A DNA stretch of 64,000 nucleotides from positions 248,001-312,000 of the forward strand of contig CAZIPC010000003.1 in the NCBI GenBank assembly GCA_964541155.1, read 5' to 3'. The notes under the pieces are model-generated. The model saw nothing but the letters and a program-made list of their open reading frames with translations. It searched no databases and was not told the origin of the DNA. The DNA comes from UBA4416 sp964541155 (GTDB lineage: Bacteria; Bacteroidota; Bacteroidia; B-17B0; Aurantibacillaceae). How positions within the stretch are numbered: the first letter of the stretch is position 1; every line of letters begins with the position of its first letter. This document shows, piece after piece, positions 26,372 through 35,227 of the stretch. The translations under genes were made by a program, and so were the position numbers.

Positions 26372-28876
26372 ATGGAAAATAACGATACATTATTTATAGA
26401 TGTTATTGTTCCGCTATCTGTAGCTAATAAATTTACGTACCGTGTTCCAAAAGAATTTAATGAATTAATTGCTGTAGGAAAACGTGTTATCGTTCAATTT
26501 GGTAAAACTAAATTTTATACAGCAATTGTATATTCGGTTCATGCTAATCCTCCAAAAGAATATATCGCTAAATACATTGATACGATTTTAGATGATGAGC
26601 CTATTGTAACCAATTCGCAATTACAATTATGGGATTGGATAGCGCATTATTATTTGTGTAATCCAGGAGACGTTATGAATGCTGCCTTACCAAGTGGATT
26701 AAAATTAAGCAGTACGTCGCACGTTACCTTAAATCCAGATTTTAGTTTGGATGAAATGCCGTATGAGTTTTTTACAGACAAAGAACACATTATTTTAGAA
26801 GCACTACAAACCAATGCCTCTTTAAGTTTTGAAGATGTAAGTGCAATGCTATCTATTAAAACGGTGCAAGTAGTAGTTAATAAATTAATTAAAAAAGGCG
26901 CCATCGTTATTTACGAGGAAATTAAAGATAAATATAAACCTAAGTTAGTAGATTATATTGGTGTTAACCCTTTATTACTTGCTAATGAGACTCAGTTAAA
27001 AGAAGTTTTAGATATTCTTGAAAAAAAAGCTTTTAAACAAGCTGAGGTTTTATTAATGATGCTTCATCTATTAAAATCAGATGAAACAGCCAAGCAATTA
27101 GGCTTAGTTAAAAAATCGATGTTGCTAAAAAGTTTTGATACAAGTGTTATAAAGGCATTGGTAAAAAAAGATATTATAATTGAAACATCATTAGAAACCA
27201 GCAGATTATTATTTGATCATAAAGAAAAAACTACTAAAACATTAAATCAATTTCAGGAACAGGCTGTTAGGGATATTGAGCAGCAATTTGAAACAAAACA
27301 AACTGTTTTATTACATGGTGTTACTGGTAGTGGAAAAACAGAAATTTATGCTGATTTAATTGACAAAGCAATTGCTAAAGGAAAACAAGTGTTGTATTTG
27401 GTTCCAGAAATTGCATTAACTACTCAATTGATTAATCGCATAAGAGCTGTGTTTGGTGATTCTGTAGGTATTTATCATTCAAAATTTAGCGAAAACGAAC
27501 GAGTTGAAATTTGGAATTCTATTTTACATGAAGGGGATAATAAATTAGATGCTAAACATTTTAATATCGTATTAGGAACTCGTTCAGCATTATTTTTACC
27601 ATTTAATAATTTAGGATTAATAATTATTGATGAAGAGCATGATAATTCATATAAACAACAAGATCCTTCACCACGTTATCATGCGAGAGATGCGGCGATG
27701 TATTTAGCTAATTTACACAAGGCAAACGTGTTATTAGGAACTGCTACACCATCTTTTGAAAGTTATTACAATGCTTTAAATCAAAAATTTGGATTAGTAC
27801 GAATTGCCGAGCGACATGGTAATGCTAGTTTACCTACAACTATTGTTTGTGATTTAAAAAAAGAAACGCAGCAACATCAAAATAAAGGAATTTTTTCTTA
27901 CCAGCTAGTAGATGCTATTACTCAGGCTTTGGCAAAAAAAGAACAAGTTATATTATTTCAAAACCGACGAGGGTTTGCGCCTTATACAGAGTGCACAAGT
28001 TGCAATTGGATACCGCATTGTACACATTGTGATGTGGCTTTAATTTACCATAAACAAACTAATAAATTAAGTTGTCATTATTGTGGATATACCACACAGC
28101 CACCAACCAGCTGCGGAGCTTGCGGTAATAATAACTTAAAGTATAAAGGGTTTGGAACCGAAAAAATAGAAGAAGAAATAGAGTTATTATTTCCATCTGC
28201 AAAAGTAGCTCGTATGGATTTAGATACCACTAGAAGTAAGTATGCATATAAGCAATTGATTGATGAGTTTGAATTAGGGAATATAGATATTTTAGTTGGT
28301 ACACAAATGGTCACTAAAGGCTTAGATTTTGATAATGTAAGTGTAGTGGGTGTTTTAAATGTAGATAGTGTATTAAATTTCCCTGATTTTAGATCGTATG
28401 AAAAAGCATACCAATTAATTGTGCAAGTTAGTGGAAGGGCAGGGCGTAAGCAAAAAAAAGGAACGGTATATGTGCAAACTAATCAACCACAACATGCCGT
28501 AATTAACCATGTATTAGCAGATAACTATTTGCAATTTTATCAATCGCAAATAAACGAACGTGAACAGTTTCATTATCCCCCATTTACACGTGTTATCGAA
28601 TTATCAGTTGTATCTAAAGATGTTAATGTGGTAAATGATATAGCACAACAATTAGCAAACCAATTAAAACCATTATTTGGTGGTATGATGTTGGGGCCCG
28701 AATTTCCTTTGGTAGCAAAAATAAAAGACCAATACCATAAACGTATTTTATTAAAAATAAACCGCCAATACTCACCTACGCAAGTGCGTAATTTATTAAA
28801 ACAAGAAATAGATACATTACAATACAACAATAAAAAAAGCATCTATCGCTTGCAGATAGATGCTGACCCGGTGTGA
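26372..28876 (+). CDS. priA: Primosomal protein N' (replication restart helicase PriA)
   Basis: An 834-residue helicase. The N-terminal DNA-binding domain (DVIVPLSVANKFTYRVP) binds the 3' end of forks. Helicase motifs are HGVTGSGKTEIYADLI (Walker A), LIIIDEEHDNSYKQ (DEEH box), LGTATPSFES and QVSGRAGRKQKKG. Eight cysteines (CTSCNWIPHCTHC, CHYCGYTTQPPTSCGACG) form the zinc sites. PriA reloads the replisome at stalled forks. The last 10 codons contain a perfect hairpin that reads as a terminator on the opposite strand. Confidence 0.97.
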   Translation: MENNDTLFIDVIVPLSVANKFTYRVPKEFNELIAVGKRVIVQFGKTKFYTAIVYSVHANPPKEYIAKYIDTILDDEPIVTNSQLQLWDWIAHYYLCNPGDVMNAALPSGLKLSSTSHVTLNPDFSLDEMPYEFFTDKEHIILEALQTNASLSFEDVSAMLSIKTVQVVVNKLIKKGAIVIYEEIKDKYKPKLVDYIGVNPLLLANETQLKEVLDILEKKAFKQAEVLLMMLHLLKSDETAKQLGLVKKSMLLKSFDTSVIKALVKKDIIIETSLETSRLLFDHKEKTTKTLNQFQEQAVRDIEQQFETKQTVLLHGVTGSGKTEIYADLIDKAIAKGKQVLYLVPEIALTTQLINRIRAVFGDSVGIYHSKFSENERVEIWNSILHEGDNKLDAKHFNIVLGTRSALFLPFNNLGLIIIDEEHDNSYKQQDPSPRYHARDAAMYLANLHKANVLLGTATPSFESYYNALNQKFGLVRIAERHGNASLPTTIVCDLKKETQQHQNKGIFSYQLVDAITQALAKKEQVILFQNRRGFAPYTECTSCNWIPHCTHCDVALIYHKQTNKLSCHYCGYTTQPPTSCGACGNNNLKYKGFGTEKIEEEIELLFPSAKVARMDLDTTRSKYAYKQLIDEFELGNIDILVGTQMVTKGLDFDNVSVVGVLNVDSVLNFPDFRSYEKAYQLIVQVSGRAGRKQKKGTVYVQTNQPQHAVINHVLADNYLQFYQSQINEREQFHYPPFTRVIELSVVSKDVNVVNDIAQQLANQLKPLFGGMMLGPEFPLVAKIKDQYHKRILLKINRQYSPTQVRNLLKQEIDTLQYNNKKSIYRLQIDADPV
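28830..28864 (-). terminator. Minus-strand intrinsic terminator inside the end of priA
   Basis: AGCATCTATC (28838-28847) and GATAGATGCT (28855-28864) pair perfectly over 10 bp with a 7-nt loop. On the minus strand the stem is followed by TTTTTTT (complement of 28831-28837). It would stop transcripts coming from the minus-strand island before they run into priA. Confidence 0.7.
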
Positions 28877-28884
28877 TTTTTTAA

Positions 28885-28994
28885 GGCTAACAACTTAGGT
28901 GATTAAACAAATATAGGTACAGATTACAAACTACTAATTATTACAATTTACTATCTTACTTTTTTATGTTACTAATTTGGTTAAGTTGTTTTAG
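28885..28994 (-). repeat. Imperfect inverted repeat D (attC-like) after the ankyrin gene
   Basis: Arms CTAACAACTTAGG (from 28887) and CTAATTTGGTTAAGTTG followed by TTTTAG (28972-28994) pair imperfectly. Read on the minus strand the element begins CTAAAACAACTTAACC and ends AAGTTGTTAGCC. It starts 15 nt after the stop codon of the ankyrin pseudogene and lies only 8 nt from the end of priA. Its ends and placement resemble those of repeats A and B in the second island. AT-rich sequence makes chance pairing easier here than at the other two sites. Confidence 0.4.
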
Positions 28995-29009
28995 TTTGAG
29001 GTTGTGATT

Positions 29010-29850
29010 TTAAAAGTAAACACCATTTCGTTTAAGTCTCACAATTAAGTCCCAAAGTTGTTCATTGGCTTCATCAATTTTTTTATTACTTTTTCTAAGT
29101 CGTTCAAGTTCTAATGTGTCACCTTTTAGTTTAGTAAGGCAATATTTGTTTACCAAGTAGTCTTGTATATATAAAGTAACAACTTTGCCACTCGGTTGTT
29201 GGATAACAATAGACATAGGTTGGTATATATCAACTTTCAAACTATCTATGAAGTAATTTATTATATCAAATTTGCCACTTGCTACTGCTTCTGAAAAAGG
29301 TGTTGATTGGTCTTGTTTTATTTTGCGGTTTGGGTCCGCGCCATGCTTTAATAATATTTTAACCATTTTTAAATCAATCAAAGAAGCCTGACTTAAAGGG
29401 GAATTGCAATAATATGGTATCCTTTTGAATTTGTGAAATCTTCTTCTACTATGTAATTTGGATTTGCTCCGTAACTTAACAAGAGCTGAACATAGCGTAT
29501 ATCAACCTCGTATGCTTTTGGCTTATAATAATATTTGCAAGCGTCTATTAATACACTATATTTTGTTAGAGGATTTATAAAATTAGGATTAGCACCAAGT
29601 TCTAACAATTTTTTAAAAGATTCAAACTGTCATACGTAGAGGCATAATGCTAAAACTTAATAGGTTTGTGTCCGCTTTAACAAATTTTTCTATTCTAGCT
29701 AAATCTGAGTTATAGACTGCTTTTGCTAATTCGTAAGCTTTTTGTGTTCTTAAAAAAATCAACATTTCTGTTGGCTGTTTCTTGACTACAAGCAGAAAAA
29801 TTCAAACATATAAATAGCGAAGTTGTGATAGAAAAATTAAATCGTGTCAT
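29010..29850 (-). pseudogene. Ankyrin-repeat lipoprotein gene with several frameshifts
   Basis: Reading from the ATG at 29850, the product starts with a lipoprotein signal peptide (TTSLFICLNFSAC) and then continues in other frames as KAYELAKAVYNSDLARIEKF, KKLLELGANPNFINPLTKYS, LLLSYGANPNYIVEED and VKILLKHGADPNR, clear ankyrin repeats, ending RLKRNGVYF. At least four breaks occur: in a T7 run (A7 at 29752-29758 on the plus strand), twice near 29634-29660, and near 29400. Each can be repaired by adding one base. Neighbouring genes are intact over tens of kilobases, so decay is more likely than sequencing error. The original would be about 275-280 residues. Confidence 0.75.
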
Positions 29851-29857
29851 CTGAAAT

Positions 29858-29989
29858 TTATTTTGTTGTTGGGAATTTTCGAATAATTGCTTCCATCATG
29901 TGGTTTTGAATTCTTTTATAAGTTCTAACGGTATCGTCAACTGTGATTATTGGAATTTGATTCACGTAAGAAGCTTTTAATATGTGATA
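29858..29989 (-). pseudogene. 3' remnant of an unidentified gene
   Basis: An open stretch of 43 codons without a start, directly upstream of the ankyrin lipoprotein start, reads KASYVNQIPIITVDDTVR then TYKRIQNHMMEAIIRKFP and a stop. The amino-acid composition looks like real protein, and the in-frame stop just upstream (TAA before the Tyr codon) marks where the gene was cut. Probably the tail of a gene whose body was lost by deletion. No family recognised. Confidence 0.45.
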
Positions 29990-30027
29990 TTAAATTCAAC
30001 TATTTATTGTTAATTACTCAAATAATA

Positions 30028-30510
30028 TTATTTAAGTTTTTGTAGTAAAACCTTTTCAAAGTGTATCAGGCTTTTAGGTATATATTTAATATCAATTATT
30101 ATTTTTTTTGTTGATTCAAATTTAAAAGAAAGTGTTTTTTCAACTTTTACAAAACAAATGACATAAAATCTAGATTTAATCGATAAGTTAGCAGTTAAAT
30201 TATCAGAAAGGACATGATAATAATTATTATTTAACTTTTCATCTTGTTCAATAATTAGTGTATCTGTTTTGGAATAAGAAAATTTAATATCTGTATTCTT
30301 TTTTTTTGTTTCTAATTCCTTTTTATATCTGTCAGATTTTAAAATTATTTTTTTTATCGTTTTATAGTCTGTTTTAGCAATTTCTGTTCTGATTCCAATT
30401 GAATTTATGAATTCATTGTTTATTTCAACGTTATATTCAAAACCAACAGAAAGTTTTGTTGCTTCGCTTTCAACAAGTTCGATATATTTGATAGGTGTTT
30501 TTTTTTTCAC
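30028..30510 (-). CDS. C-terminal part of a frameshifted island protein
   Basis: 160 codons from a GTG that lies inside the upstream ORF. The text continues the upstream protein if one A is removed from the A10 run: SEKK is followed by TPIKYIELVESEATKL and VGFEYNVEINNEFINS. The segment alternates hydrophobic and polar residues like beta strands and ends FEKVLLQKLK. It has no start region of its own, so it is best read as the second half of a protein of about 555 residues (31696 to 30028). It could still be made by slippage at the A10 run. Confidence 0.6.
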   Translation of the reverse strand: MKKKTPIKYIELVESEATKLSVGFEYNVEINNEFINSIGIRTEIAKTDYKTIKKIILKSDRYKKELETKKKNTDIKFSYSKTDTLIIEQDEKLNNNYYHVLSDNLTANLSIKSRFYVICFVKVEKTLSFKFESTKKIIIDIKYIPKSLIHFEKVLLQKLK

Positions 30511-31696
30511 TTATTATATTTTCATAATATAGTTTAAAATTAAATGTATATTGGTTTTTTACAAATTCTTCGTTTGAATCTGATGTATTAATTTTAAAAA
30601 CATCTTTTATGCCAAAGCCACCTTTAATTTCATAATTTTGATTCACATATTTTTTTAAATAAAAATTAAGTAAGTTACCTTCTTTGTTATCAATAAATTT
30701 TGATTTTGATAATTCGTTAAATATTTCAAAATAGTTATCAATTTTTTTTGATTTTTCATCTTCAATTTTTATACTTAAATATTTAGGTTTATTTTTTTTT
30801 CCAAATTTATATTTTTTTAAATACATTATATCAAAATATATGTCATTGTCTTTGTATATTAAGTCAACACTCCAATCTTTTATATTAAATTCATAATTAT
30901 TTATATTAACTACATCGTCATTTATATTAATTCCGTTAAATTTAATTCCACTTTTATTAGGATAAATTAAATCTGGTTTTTTAATAATTGTCTCTAACTC
31001 ATTTTTATTTATATTTATTTGATTACAAGTTTCTAATAATAATAGAAACTCAAACATTACACCTTCATATTTTAATTCATTTGTATTATTGAAAATTTGT
31101 TTTGAAGATTCATAAATTCCGTACAGCGGAAAAATAATTCCTAAAGAATGTTTGGCAATTTTTGCAGCGGTTATTATTTCATTTTTATATTTATAAATTA
31201 AATGGCTATAGTATTTAATTGGAATTAAAATGATATTGGTAATGTTTTCTATTAATTTTTCCTTAGATTCAAAATTAAAGCCGAGTTCATATTTTAGCAG
31301 AACATTATTCCCTTCAATTTCAATAAATTCCAATAAATTGAAGGCCCCCTTTAGTTTAACTTCTATAGACCCGTTTATTTCCATTTTGTTTTCTGTATCG
31401 ATAGATATTACAGATTTTATAATATATTCTATCCCGAATTCTAAATTAAATAATTTATAATCTTCAGAAACATCAAGTCCTGCGCCAATTGAAATGGATG
31501 TAGAATCACTAATATCAATAGTAAATGCATTTTTAAAATCGATAGATTTTTCAATTAATTTTTTTACACTTTCGAAAACAATTTTACTAAAATCATCTTT
31601 TTCACCAATATCATATATTTCTTTTTTTTCTTTTTTAGGAATAATACTTTTGCTAACATCTTTAAAATCTCTTCTTTTATTATTAAAACTCCCCAT
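30470..31696 (-). CDS. Uncharacterised island protein, N-terminal part (frameshifted at A10)
   Basis: 408 residues before a stop reached 8-9 codons after an A10 run (plus strand T10 at 30498-30507). No signal peptide; a charged N terminus (NNKRRDFKDVSKSIIPKKEK) is followed by beta-rich segments (FTIDISDSTSISIGAGLDVS, MEINGSIEVKLKG) and one amphipathic to hydrophobic region near residue 170 (KHSLGIIFPLYGIYESS). I recognise no domain. It starts 2 nt after the 954-residue gene, so both belong to one operon and probably one function. The C-terminal 160 residues are encoded in the shifted frame. Confidence 0.65.
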   Translation of the reverse strand: MGSFNNKRRDFKDVSKSIIPKKEKKEIYDIGEKDDFSKIVFESVKKLIEKSIDFKNAFTIDISDSTSISIGAGLDVSEDYKLFNLEFGIEYIIKSVISIDTENKMEINGSIEVKLKGAFNLLEFIEIEGNNVLLKYELGFNFESKEKLIENITNIILIPIKYYSHLIYKYKNEIITAAKIAKHSLGIIFPLYGIYESSKQIFNNTNELKYEGVMFEFLLLLETCNQININKNELETIIKKPDLIYPNKSGIKFNGININDDVVNINNYEFNIKDWSVDLIYKDNDIYFDIMYLKKYKFGKKNKPKYLSIKIEDEKSKKIDNYFEIFNELSKSKFIDNKEGNLLNFYLKKYVNQNYEIKGGFGIKDVFKINTSDSNEEFVKNQYTFNFKLYYENIISEKKNTYQIYRTC

Positions 31697-31698
31697 AA

Positions 31699-34563
31699 TT
31701 ATTGAATTTTAAATGGTTCATCTAATTTGTATTGACTATTCAGGTACTCATCAGGATTTAAATATAATTCCGCTTGTACTTCTCCTAGTTTCATTGAAGA
31801 GTTTAACATAACTTCATTTGTTGGTATTGTTTCAGTCCAAGGAGTTCCTATTGCTTTGCCATTTGAAAGAATTTCAGGATTTGTTAAATCTCTGTGAGAT
31901 TCAATAATTTCAGAAATTTCAGGAGTCGTATTTTCTAAAACAGGCGCACCTCCCCCAAAAAATAATCTGCCAGTTTCTAATAAATACATAACATTAGCCT
32001 CTCTTCCTGGTGTAACAGGCAGCGAAACAATTACTCCTCCTGCTTGTAAAAACGCTTCGTGTTGTGGGTCGTTGTCTTTAATGTTTGAAAAAATATGCCA
32101 TTTATCTTTTCTATTCCAATAATAATCAAGATATTTTGTTGTCATGAATTTAAATTGAAATAAATTTTCCATGTAGTCAATATATTTCCCCTCTCTTTCA
32201 GCTTCTGCCCAATTTGGTTCAGGATAACCATACATTCCTGCACCATCTGTGATTGGATTTATTGACATAAAATATTGAGAACCCAACAAACTAAAGATAT
32301 GTTTTTGAATTTCTTTTTGTTCAATGATTCTATTTTCATTAGGGTTTGTTCCATATTCAACTTTTTGAAATTGCATTTGAGCTTTTTTCTCTTTGTAATC
32401 AGTCAATTGTCTGTTGTAGGAGTCAATTATTTTTGAGTAAATATCTTGTTGCCATTTATTTTTGGTTTCTTCCAAAAGTTCACAATCTAAATGAATATTA
32501 ATAACAGTTGATGTTGGTTGATATTTTGGATATTCATGCATTTTTTTATCTGTTAAGTCAAAAGATTTATTGTAATTCATGCATACATTTCTCACATTTA
32601 AACTTATTGGTTGTTTACCTTTTAATTCTACTGACTTTGTAAGTTCATTAAAAGTGAGAGTAGGACAACTTCCTATTGTGTGAAATTTATATGGTCCAAC
32701 TATAACACTAACACCATTAGCTGTATCATATTCAGGCATAATAGTTACTTTATTTGCTTTATATCCATCAGGGATAGATATCTCACCATTGGATGATAAA
32801 TACATAATTGATGTTAAATCAGTTTGTCCTGCTACAGTAAGTTGAGCTGTAATAGTTTCTGATTCTTTTGGATAAGGAATATTATCAATTCCATAAGCCT
32901 TACACCAATAAATCGAATTTTCTTTTGTTATATCTTGCCATTTTTTCAAACCATTGAGCTCATCTTTTATATATTCTTTAGGATGAATTGGTTTTTCAAT
33001 AGAATTAGCAGTGAATAATATTTTTTGGTGAATGTATTGTCTAGCTGGACTAGGAATATAAACTTTTAGAAACAATCTTCTGCCAAAATCAAAATTACGA
33101 AGATTAATTTGCTTGTTAAGCCAACAATATATTCCTGCAACATTATCTTTGTCTTCGCCAATATTAGAAAATTTATGCGTTGCTATTTCCTCAATTTCTT
33201 TACGAGTCATAGTATTTCTCAGTGCTCGTACCTTTTTATTTAATTTACTTATAGCCTTACTCACAATATCTTTTGCATATTGTGTAGATTCGTTAGAGGT
33301 TTCGGAACTACTATTACTCGAACCGTAATTAAAGCTAGAATTTATATTTACAACAGCACCGTCATAAGTCATATTCAATCCTGCTTCCATCGAAGATTCT
33401 TGTTCAACAACTCTATCTATTTCTTTTGATAAATCAAACTTTTCTGTTGTTTGAAGTTCTCTTTCATTTTCTTCGTTCGTTTCAGTTTCATCCTCTGTTT
33501 TTTGTTCTAGTATGTCTAGTTTTCTGTGTGAATAAGTTCTTTCTTCTCCTTTTAAAATATTAGTCACGTTTGCAATATCTCCAATAGAATAACCTGCAGT
33601 TTGGCTTTTAGTAATAATTAATTCTGCAACGCCAACACCTAAAACTTTTGGTATCGAACCTTCAGGAAAAGCTGAATATTGATTATTTTGGTCACCACAA
33701 GGATTAAAATCGTAATCTTTGATGCAAAACTCATCTAAACTCACTTGTGTATTACCAATTTGAATAACCCCATCAAGTTTTTTAGAATTATATGGATTTG
33801 TTCTACTTGCCTGTTCATTTTCACCATCATTCAGTCTTCCTTTCAAAAAGCTTGGAAGAACCAAAGTTTTATCTAACTCATTTTTAAGAACTTCTACTAA
33901 TGGTTGTATTTCAAATTTTAAATTTGGTTTAGTCGTTGTTGTTTTATCAGATAAAATTTTATCCATTCTATTTTGAATAGCAAAAGATAGAATTTTTATT
34001 GCTAAAAATAAGTTATCCCTATACTTTAAATCTTCTTTTATAAAGTGTCTAGTTTTGTATAAATTAATTAGTAAATTAATCCAAATAGTATAATAAATTA
34101 AATTTATACCTTGCCCTGTAAGATTTGTTGATTTTAAATACTTTGCTAATTTGGTTTCATAAATTGAAACAAGTGAAATAATTGAAGTAATATATTTAGT
34201 ATTATCTGTATTTCCATTGTAGAAATCTGGAACTAATTTAATTATTTCAGATAATTCAGAATGTATATTTTTAAACTCATCTATATTTGTAGTTTTAAAA
34301 ATAGATTGCCAGTCATTAACTAAATCGTCTATAAAATCTTGATTTGCATTACCATTTGGGTAAATTAATTGAGCCCAGTTATTTGGAATATTAAATCCAA
34401 ATAGTTTAATAAATTCCTCTTTAGTTTTTTTATCCTTTGTTTCTATATTTGGCAATTTATCCAAAGGATGTTTAATGAAAAATTTTTGAAAGTTTGTTTG
34501 TGAGCATTGTTTCGGAGCTCTTAAGTTATAAAACTTAAATACTGATGTTTGTTTGTTTTTCAT
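31699..34563 (-). CDS. Large uncharacterised protein (954 aa)
   Basis: 954 residues, no signal peptide or membrane helix. Order of parts: N-terminal VFKFYNLRAPKQ; a helical region to about 230; GVAELIITKSQTAGYSIGDI and ILKGEERTYSHRK at about 310-345; an acidic Glu/Thr-rich linker; SMEAGLNMTYDGAVVNINS and Ser-rich stretch; YAKDIVSKAISKLNKK with GIYCWLNKQ and RRLFLKVYIPSPAR; a beta-rich domain; and a C-terminal block with YLDYYWNRKDKWH, DPQHEAFLQAGGVIVSLPV and LLETGRLFFGGGAP. From memory these segments recur in large unnamed proteins of diverse bacteria; I know no function. First large gene of the island operon. Confidence 0.75.
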   Translation of the reverse strand: MKNKQTSVFKFYNLRAPKQCSQTNFQKFFIKHPLDKLPNIETKDKKTKEEFIKLFGFNIPNNWAQLIYPNGNANQDFIDDLVNDWQSIFKTTNIDEFKNIHSELSEIIKLVPDFYNGNTDNTKYITSIISLVSIYETKLAKYLKSTNLTGQGINLIYYTIWINLLINLYKTRHFIKEDLKYRDNLFLAIKILSFAIQNRMDKILSDKTTTTKPNLKFEIQPLVEVLKNELDKTLVLPSFLKGRLNDGENEQASRTNPYNSKKLDGVIQIGNTQVSLDEFCIKDYDFNPCGDQNNQYSAFPEGSIPKVLGVGVAELIITKSQTAGYSIGDIANVTNILKGEERTYSHRKLDILEQKTEDETETNEENERELQTTEKFDLSKEIDRVVEQESSMEAGLNMTYDGAVVNINSSFNYGSSNSSSETSNESTQYAKDIVSKAISKLNKKVRALRNTMTRKEIEEIATHKFSNIGEDKDNVAGIYCWLNKQINLRNFDFGRRLFLKVYIPSPARQYIHQKILFTANSIEKPIHPKEYIKDELNGLKKWQDITKENSIYWCKAYGIDNIPYPKESETITAQLTVAGQTDLTSIMYLSSNGEISIPDGYKANKVTIMPEYDTANGVSVIVGPYKFHTIGSCPTLTFNELTKSVELKGKQPISLNVRNVCMNYNKSFDLTDKKMHEYPKYQPTSTVINIHLDCELLEETKNKWQQDIYSKIIDSYNRQLTDYKEKKAQMQFQKVEYGTNPNENRIIEQKEIQKHIFSLLGSQYFMSINPITDGAGMYGYPEPNWAEAEREGKYIDYMENLFQFKFMTTKYLDYYWNRKDKWHIFSNIKDNDPQHEAFLQAGGVIVSLPVTPGREANVMYLLETGRLFFGGGAPVLENTTPEISEIIESHRDLTNPEILSNGKAIGTPWTETIPTNEVMLNSSMKLGEVQAELYLNPDEYLNSQYKLDEPFKIQ

Positions 34564-34751
34564 ATAAGGTCTGTTAAATGATTAATTAACTGCGTTTTTT
34601 GTTTATTTTTATTTTGATACGTGCTTAAGTTTTTTAACTACTTAACCTTTTTTAGTAAATGTTAAGTATTATAAATTTTTCGTATCGAATTGTAATTTCT
34701 TTCAATTCTGTCGCAATTAAAAGTTAATTAAAATAATTGCTAGTGTATTTT

Positions 34752-34919
34752 TTACTTTACTGCTTTAATAATATACTCTATAGTTAAACCTTGATAGGTC
34801 ATTTTGTTTTTATTAATTGAAATATTAGGATCAGATTGAAGTAAGTGGTTAAATGTTCTATTATCTGAATATTTAATAATTTGATTGTCTATAAAGACAA
34901 GATATTCTACTTTTAACAT
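34752..34919 (-). CDS. Small uncharacterised protein upstream of the 954-aa gene
   Basis: A 55-residue ORF: MLKVEYLVFIDNQIIKYS at the start, NRTFNHLLQSDPN in the middle and GLTIEYIIKAVK at the end. The pattern looks like a beta-hairpin, helix, strand fold of a real small protein. It lies 189 nt upstream of the 954-residue gene on the same strand. Family unknown. The following 308 bp (34920-35227) hold no gene I can support, only AT-rich sequence and the terminator of the helicase gene. Confidence 0.55.
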   Translation of the reverse strand: MLKVEYLVFIDNQIIKYSDNRTFNHLLQSDPNISINKNKMTYQGLTIEYIIKAVK

Positions 34920-35175
34920 TGTTTGTTTATTTTTTTATCAATTAATACTCAACTAAACACTATCAACTATTTACTTGTTATAACTATCAAAAATTATAAA
35001 CATAACAACAATGGTTAACAGCGTATTAAACAAATATTAATTTTTAAAAATTAAAAAACAAATTAAAAATTTACTAAACCGTTGTAAATAAAGGGTTTTG
35101 TAAGGTAATTTAAAAAAACTAAAAAAAATTAAGTTAGTTTTTAAAAGAGGCAGTTTTTTAAACGTTAGTTGTATA

Positions 35176-35205
35176 ATAAAAAAACCGTTGTGGTTAGCAA
35201 CGGTT
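35176..35205 (-). terminator. Terminator of the DEAD-box helicase gene
   Basis: AACCGTTG (35183-35190) and CAACGGTT (35198-35205) form a perfect 8-bp stem with a 7-nt loop; on the minus strand it is followed by seven T residues. It sits 22 nt after the helicase stop codon. Confidence 0.85.
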
Positions 35206-35227
35206 GTAAATTATAAATTTATTGGTA

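Noticed and set aside
28877..35227. Insertion sequence or transposase as cause of island 1
   Set aside because: No transposase motifs, terminal inverted repeats with target duplication or recombinase ORF were found on either strand.
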